Below, one piece after another: positions 7,729 to 10,368 of a stretch of DNA of 10,368 nt. Position 1 is the stretch's first letter; every line of letters begins with the position of its first letter. The translations under genes and the position numbers were made by a program. Origin of the DNA: an uncultured Plesiomonas sp. (GTDB lineage: Bacteria > Pseudomonadota > Gammaproteobacteria > Enterobacterales > CAMTGL01). The notes below the pieces were generated by a model that did no database searches, was not told the origin of the DNA, and was given only the letters and a program-made list of their open reading frames with translations. Where the stretch lies: positions 1 through 10,368 of the forward strand of contig CAMTGL010000056.1 of assembly GCA_947071955.1 (NCBI GenBank), written 5' to 3'.

Positions 7729-8618
7729 TGGGAACGCGCAAACCGAATATCGCCCTTTTACAATTATGCAGCGGTAATGATGTTCAGCTGAATCTATTAC
7801 AAATTGAGGGTCAGCTGAAACAACTTGATGAATCCGTAAAATTGGTTGTTCTGCCGGAAAATGCGCTGCTGTTTGCCGATGCCATTGCCTATCGCGGCAA
7901 CGCAGAAAAGCAGGGGCAAGGCCGTTTACAGCAAACATTGGCAACGCTGGCGCAGCGTTACAATAAATGGTTGCTGGTCGGCTCAATGCCGCTGTATCAG
8001 GCCGAACATACCCACCATCTCACCAGCAGCACTTTGTTATTTGATAATCTTGGCCACATTCAGGCACGGTATGACAAAATTCACCTGTTTGATGTGGAAG
8101 TTGCCGATCAACAAGGGCATTACAGTGAGTCTGACGTGTATCAGCACGGCCAGCAGGTCGTGGTGGTTGATTCACCGGTGGGTAAACTCGGTTTATCTAT
8201 CTGCTATGATTTACGCTTTCCGGGGCTGTATCAGCGCCTGCGGGAACAAGGTGCCGAGATTTTAGTGATCCCATCAGCCTTTACCACAGTGACCGGTGAA
8301 GCGCACTGGGAAGTATTACTGCGTGCGCGAGCAATCGAAAATCAGTGCTGGGTACTGGCTGCTGCTCAAGTTGGTGGGCACTCACCATCGCGACATACTT
8401 GGGGTCACAGCATGGTTGTTGACCCGTGGGGCACGATTGTGGCTGAACAGCCTGAACGCGTAGCCCCGCTACAAACGTGCGTTGATGTATCCCTGTTGCC
8501 GGTATTGCGCCGCCGTATGCCAGTTTATCAGCATAATCGTTTTCAAACCCAATTTCGGGATAGTACTAATAACATGCACAGTACAGAGAAGACCGACAGC
8601 ATAGCTGTGTCTGATTGA
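7728..8618 (+). CDS. Nitrilase-superfamily amidohydrolase (Nit1/NitA-like, probable deaminated glutathione amidase)
   Basis: The 296-residue product is a carbon-nitrogen hydrolase of the nitrilase superfamily. The catalytic residues are visible: Glu44 in VVLPEN, Lys117 in ARYDKIHLFDVEV, and Cys159 in GLSICYDLRFPGLY. HWEVLLRARAIENQCWVLAAAQ and TWGHSMVVDPWG are strong family blocks. These sequences resemble the Nit1 branch, whose bacterial members repair deaminated glutathione in the cytoplasm; that substrate is an inference, and omega-amidase or another amidase role is possible. The start ATG 7728 shares one base with the yhdP stop (TGATG), and AAAGGAG at 7714-7720 sits 7 bases upstream, so translation is probably coupled. 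About the last 20 residues are polar and look non-essential. Confidence 0.9.
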   Translation: MGTRKPNIALLQLCSGNDVQLNLLQIEGQLKQLDESVKLVVLPENALLFADAIAYRGNAEKQGQGRLQQTLATLAQRYNKWLLVGSMPLYQAEHTHHLTSSTLLFDNLGHIQARYDKIHLFDVEVADQQGHYSESDVYQHGQQVVVVDSPVGKLGLSICYDLRFPGLYQRLREQGAEILVIPSAFTTVTGEAHWEVLLRARAIENQCWVLAAAQVGGHSPSRHTWGHSMVVDPWGTIVAEQPERVAPLQTCVDVSLLPVLRRRMPVYQHNRFQTQFRDSTNNMHSTEKTDSIAVSD

Positions 8619-8634
8619 AATACCACAACCATAA

Positions 8635-8670
8635 CCCTGTATTGGTGAGGTTATACTCAGCCATACAGGG
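8635..8670 (+). terminator. Long imperfect hairpin between the amidase gene and tldD
   Basis: CCCTGTAT (8635-8642) pairs with ATACAGGG (8663-8670), GG (8644-8645) with CC (8661-8662), and TGAG (8646-8649) with CTCA (8656-8659), leaving a 6-base loop. That gives 14 base pairs with one unpaired base on each side. A TTTTT run occurs at 8680-8684, about 10 bases beyond the stem, which is too far for a classic terminator. It may be a weak terminator, an attenuator, or an mRNA-stabilising stem. An alternative stem ATAACC 8631-8636 with GGTTAT 8649-8654 would compete with it. Confidence 0.4.
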
Positions 8671-8745
8671 GGCGTGATATTTTTCAGCCGATTATCGATG
8701 TGCTTTTCACTGTGCTATCCCGTAAAAAATTAAAGAGTACATTCA

Positions 8746-10191
8746 ATGAGCCTGAATACCGTCAGTGAGCAGTTACTATCACCTACTGGTCTGGAAATTA
8801 AAGATCTCGAATCAACATTAAGCCTGCTGGCGGAGCGTCACATTGACTATGCAGATCTCTATTTTCAGTCGAGCTACCATGAAGCTTGGGTACTAGAAGA
8901 CAGCATTATTAAAGATGCGTCGTACAACATTGATAAAGGTGTTGGCGTGCGTGCCGTTAGCGGTGAAAAAACCGGTTTTGCCTATGCCGATCAGATTACG
9001 CTGGCCAGTTTGCAGCAAAGTGCACTTGCCGCGCGCGGTATTGCCCAGCAAACCGGTTGCGGCACGGTGCAGCGTTTTGTACCGCAAAGCCACAGCGGTA
9101 TCTACCTACCGGTCAACCCACTCGGTAGTTTAAGTCGTGAAGATAAAATCGCACTGCTACATCTGGTGGATAAAGCCGCCCGAGCTGAAGACTCGCGGGT
9201 GTGTGAGGTTAGCGCCAGCTTAACGGCAGTGTATGAAGAGGTCTTGGTTGCCGCGACTGACGGCACATTGGCGGCTGATATTCGCCCATTGGTGCGTTTG
9301 TCGGTCAGCGTCTTGGTTGAGCATGAAGGGCAGCGTGAGCGCGGTTCTGCGGGCGGTGGTGCGCGTACCGGCTACAGCCATTTTATGGAACAGGAAAACG
9401 GCGAAATGCGCGCAACCGCCTATGCAAAAGAGGCGGTACGTCAGGCGTTAGTCAACTTGCGTGCAACCCCCGCACCAGCAGGTACGATGCCGGTCGTACT
9501 CGGCGCGGGTTGGCCGGGCGTTCTACTGCACGAAGCGGTTGGGCATGGCCTAGAAGGTGATTTTAACCGCAAAGAAGCCTCGGTATTTTCCGGTCGGATT
9601 GGTGAGCTAGTGGCATCACCGCTGTGTACTATTGTGGATGATGGCACGCTGGCTCACCGCAGAGGCTCAGTGAATATTGATGATGAAGGGGTTGCCGGAC
9701 AGTACAATGTGCTGATTAAAGACGGTATTTTGCAAGGATATATGCAAGATAAGCTCAACGCCCGTTTAATGGGGGTTGCACCAACCGGAAATGGCCGTCG
9801 TGAGTCATATGCGCACCTACCAATGCCACGGATGACCAACACCTACATGCTGGCTGGAGAGCACTCCCCTGAGCAGATCATTAGCAGTGTTGAGTACGGT
9901 CTGTATGCGCCTAATTTTGGTGGTGGTCAGGTTGATATTACCTCCGGAAAATTTGTCTTCTCAGCTTCCGAAGCTTACCTGATTGAAAATGGGCAGATTA
10001 CCCGTCCGGTTAAAGGGGCAACACTGGTTGGGTCGGGTATTGAAGCGATGCAGCAAGTTTCGATGGTCGGCAATGATTTGAAACTCGATCAAGGTGTCGG
10101 TGTTTGTGGTAAAGAGGGGCAAAGCATGCCAGTTGGCGTGGGGCAGCCAACCTTGAAACTTGATTCGATGACCGTTGGCGGTACCGCCTAA
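8746..10191 (+). CDS. tldD: TldD, subunit of the TldD/TldE metalloprotease
   Basis: TldD pairs with TldE (PmbA) to form a cytoplasmic zinc protease that degrades unfolded peptides and is known for microcin B17 maturation and CcdA turnover. The 481-residue product has the TldD/PmbA fold with the zinc motif HEAVGH (His262, Glu263, His267) in VLLHEAVGHGLEGD, and the third ligand Cys454 in GVGVCGKEGQSMPVGVGQP. Further family blocks are NIDDEGVAGQYNVLIKDG, MPRMTNTYMLAGE and YGLYAPNFGGGQVDITSG. Length and ligand positions match E. coli TldD, so the enzyme looks intact. AAAGAG at 8732-8737 lies 8 bases before ATG 8746. It is separated from the amidase gene by 127 bases; I could not define a convincing promoter there. 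The partner gene is not in the window. Confidence 0.97.
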   Translation: MSLNTVSEQLLSPTGLEIKDLESTLSLLAERHIDYADLYFQSSYHEAWVLEDSIIKDASYNIDKGVGVRAVSGEKTGFAYADQITLASLQQSALAARGIAQQTGCGTVQRFVPQSHSGIYLPVNPLGSLSREDKIALLHLVDKAARAEDSRVCEVSASLTAVYEEVLVAATDGTLAADIRPLVRLSVSVLVEHEGQRERGSAGGGARTGYSHFMEQENGEMRATAYAKEAVRQALVNLRATPAPAGTMPVVLGAGWPGVLLHEAVGHGLEGDFNRKEASVFSGRIGELVASPLCTIVDDGTLAHRRGSVNIDDEGVAGQYNVLIKDGILQGYMQDKLNARLMGVAPTGNGRRESYAHLPMPRMTNTYMLAGEHSPEQIISSVEYGLYAPNFGGGQVDITSGKFVFSASEAYLIENGQITRPVKGATLVGSGIEAMQQVSMVGNDLKLDQGVGVCGKEGQSMPVGVGQPTLKLDSMTVGGTA

Positions 10192-10206
10192 ACACTCATC
10201 AGGCAT

Positions 10207-10234
10207 TGCAGATACTATAAAAAATAGGTCTGCA
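10207..10234 (+). repeat. Small imperfect hairpin after tldD
   Basis: TGCAGA (10207-10212) is complementary to TCTGCA (10229-10234), and inside it CTAT (10215-10218) pairs with ATAG (10224-10227) around five A residues. It has no T-tract after it and lies 16 bases before the strong terminator. It may contribute to 3' end stability of the tldD mRNA, or be incidental. Confidence 0.35.
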
Positions 10235-10250
10235 CTGAATACCAACAAAA

Positions 10251-10282
10251 GAGCCAGCAGAGTGATCTGCTGGCTCTTTTTT
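10251..10282 (+). terminator. Rho-independent terminator, probably bidirectional
   Basis: GAGCCAGCAGA (10251-10261) pairs perfectly with TCTGCTGGCTC (10266-10276) around the loop GTGA, an 11-bp GC-rich stem followed by six T (10277-10282). Four A at 10247-10250 lie on the other side, extending the stem to 15 bp and giving a U-tract for transcripts from the right. It ends the tldD transcription unit and probably also the convergent gene at the window edge. Confidence 0.93.
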
Positions 10283-10306
10283 ATGGCAACCTGTATCCGT
10301 TGTTTA

Positions 10307-10368
10307 TTACATGCATAGCTGACGAGCGTTACGCCACGGTACTTTGATCACGGTACTTTGATCATGGT
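10307..10368 (-). CDS. 3' end of an unidentified convergent gene
   Basis: On the - strand one frame is open from the right edge to a TAA stop whose complement is at 10307-10309. It encodes HDQSTVIKVPWRNARQLCM, about 19 residues. The facing terminator 24 bases beyond the stop supports a real gene ending here. I do not recognise the protein, and the stretch is too short for family assignment. A 14-bp tandem repeat inside it is not a multiple of three, so another frame read from the right would instead stop at TGA within the repeat (ending MIKVP). Which frame is the true one cannot be decided from the window. Confidence 0.4.
   Translation of the reverse strand, partial: HDQSTVIKVPWRNARQLCM
10337..10364. 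repeat. Two perfect tandem copies of a 14-bp unit
   Basis: The unit CGGTACTTTGATCA occurs at 10337-10350 and again at 10351-10364, with no mismatch. The next bases (TGGT) differ from the unit at the first position and then the window ends, so a further degenerate copy cannot be excluded. The copies fall in the presumed 3' end of the convergent gene. Confidence 0.85.

Noticed and set aside
7846..8265. 139-codon + strand frame inside the amidase gene
   Set aside because: It overlaps the nitrilase catalytic core in another frame. Its composition (many Cys, Trp, Arg) is typical of an out-of-frame reading.
8704..8732. Possible sigma-70 promoter before tldD (TTTTCA with an A/T-rich stretch about 17 bases on)
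   Set aside because: The -10 candidate is a run of A with little match to TATAAT, and other spacings fit no better. It is not strong enough to list.
1..10368. Mobile element, defence system, CRISPR array or other undescribed multi-gene system
   Set aside because: Every large frame belongs to a known conserved family in a familiar order. There are no transposase, integrase or phage genes, no spaced direct repeats, and no obvious change in codon use.

Overview
The window is a compact, almost fully coding gammaproteobacterial housekeeping region. Every clear gene is on the + strand, in this order: end of mreB, mreC, mreD, maf (yhdE), rng, yhdP, a nitrilase-family amidase gene, tldD. The last three genes next to the mre/rng cluster are an arrangement I associate with Vibrionales, Aeromonadales and Shewanella-type bacteria. 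Base composition looks close to 50% GC. The proteins resemble, but are clearly diverged from, the Escherichia coli versions I remember. My best guess is an Aeromonadales-like organism (for example near Tolumonas), but this is a weak inference.

Layout. Positions 1-77 hold the last 24 codons of mreB. A 62-base gap with a perfect 9-bp hairpin leads to mreC (140-1261). mreD (1258-1746) overlaps mreC by four bases, and maf (1755-2318) follows after 8 bases. A 59-base leader precedes rng (2378-3847). yhdP (best start 3859, stop 7728) and the amidase gene (7728-8618) follow with almost no spacing, the latter pair sharing one base. A 127-base gap with a 14-bp imperfect hairpin separates the amidase gene from tldD (8746-10191). 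After tldD there is a small hairpin and then a textbook, probably bidirectional terminator (10251-10282). The last 62 bases appear to hold the 3' end of an unidentified convergent gene on the - strand, carrying a 14-bp tandem duplication. There is no gene-free stretch longer than about 180 bases.

How the genes work together. MreB, MreC and MreD form the elongasome scaffold that guides lateral-wall peptidoglycan synthesis in rod-shaped cells. Maf hydrolyses non-canonical or excess nucleoside triphosphates. RNase G processes the 16S rRNA 5' end and degrades some mRNAs. YhdP is an inner-membrane-anchored, AsmA-like bridge protein linked to phospholipid delivery to the outer membrane. The nitrilase-family enzyme is probably a metabolite-repair amidase. 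TldD is one half of the TldD/TldE metalloprotease; its partner gene (tldE/pmbA) is not here. Tight spacing makes mreB to the amidase gene look like one transcription unit, with tldD possibly a more independent last member.

I see no mobile element, CRISPR array, tRNA, rRNA or undescribed multi-gene system. The points worth a second look are small: RNA structures in the intergenic gaps, a conserved CxxC pair in YhdP, and the frame-changing tandem repeat at the right edge.
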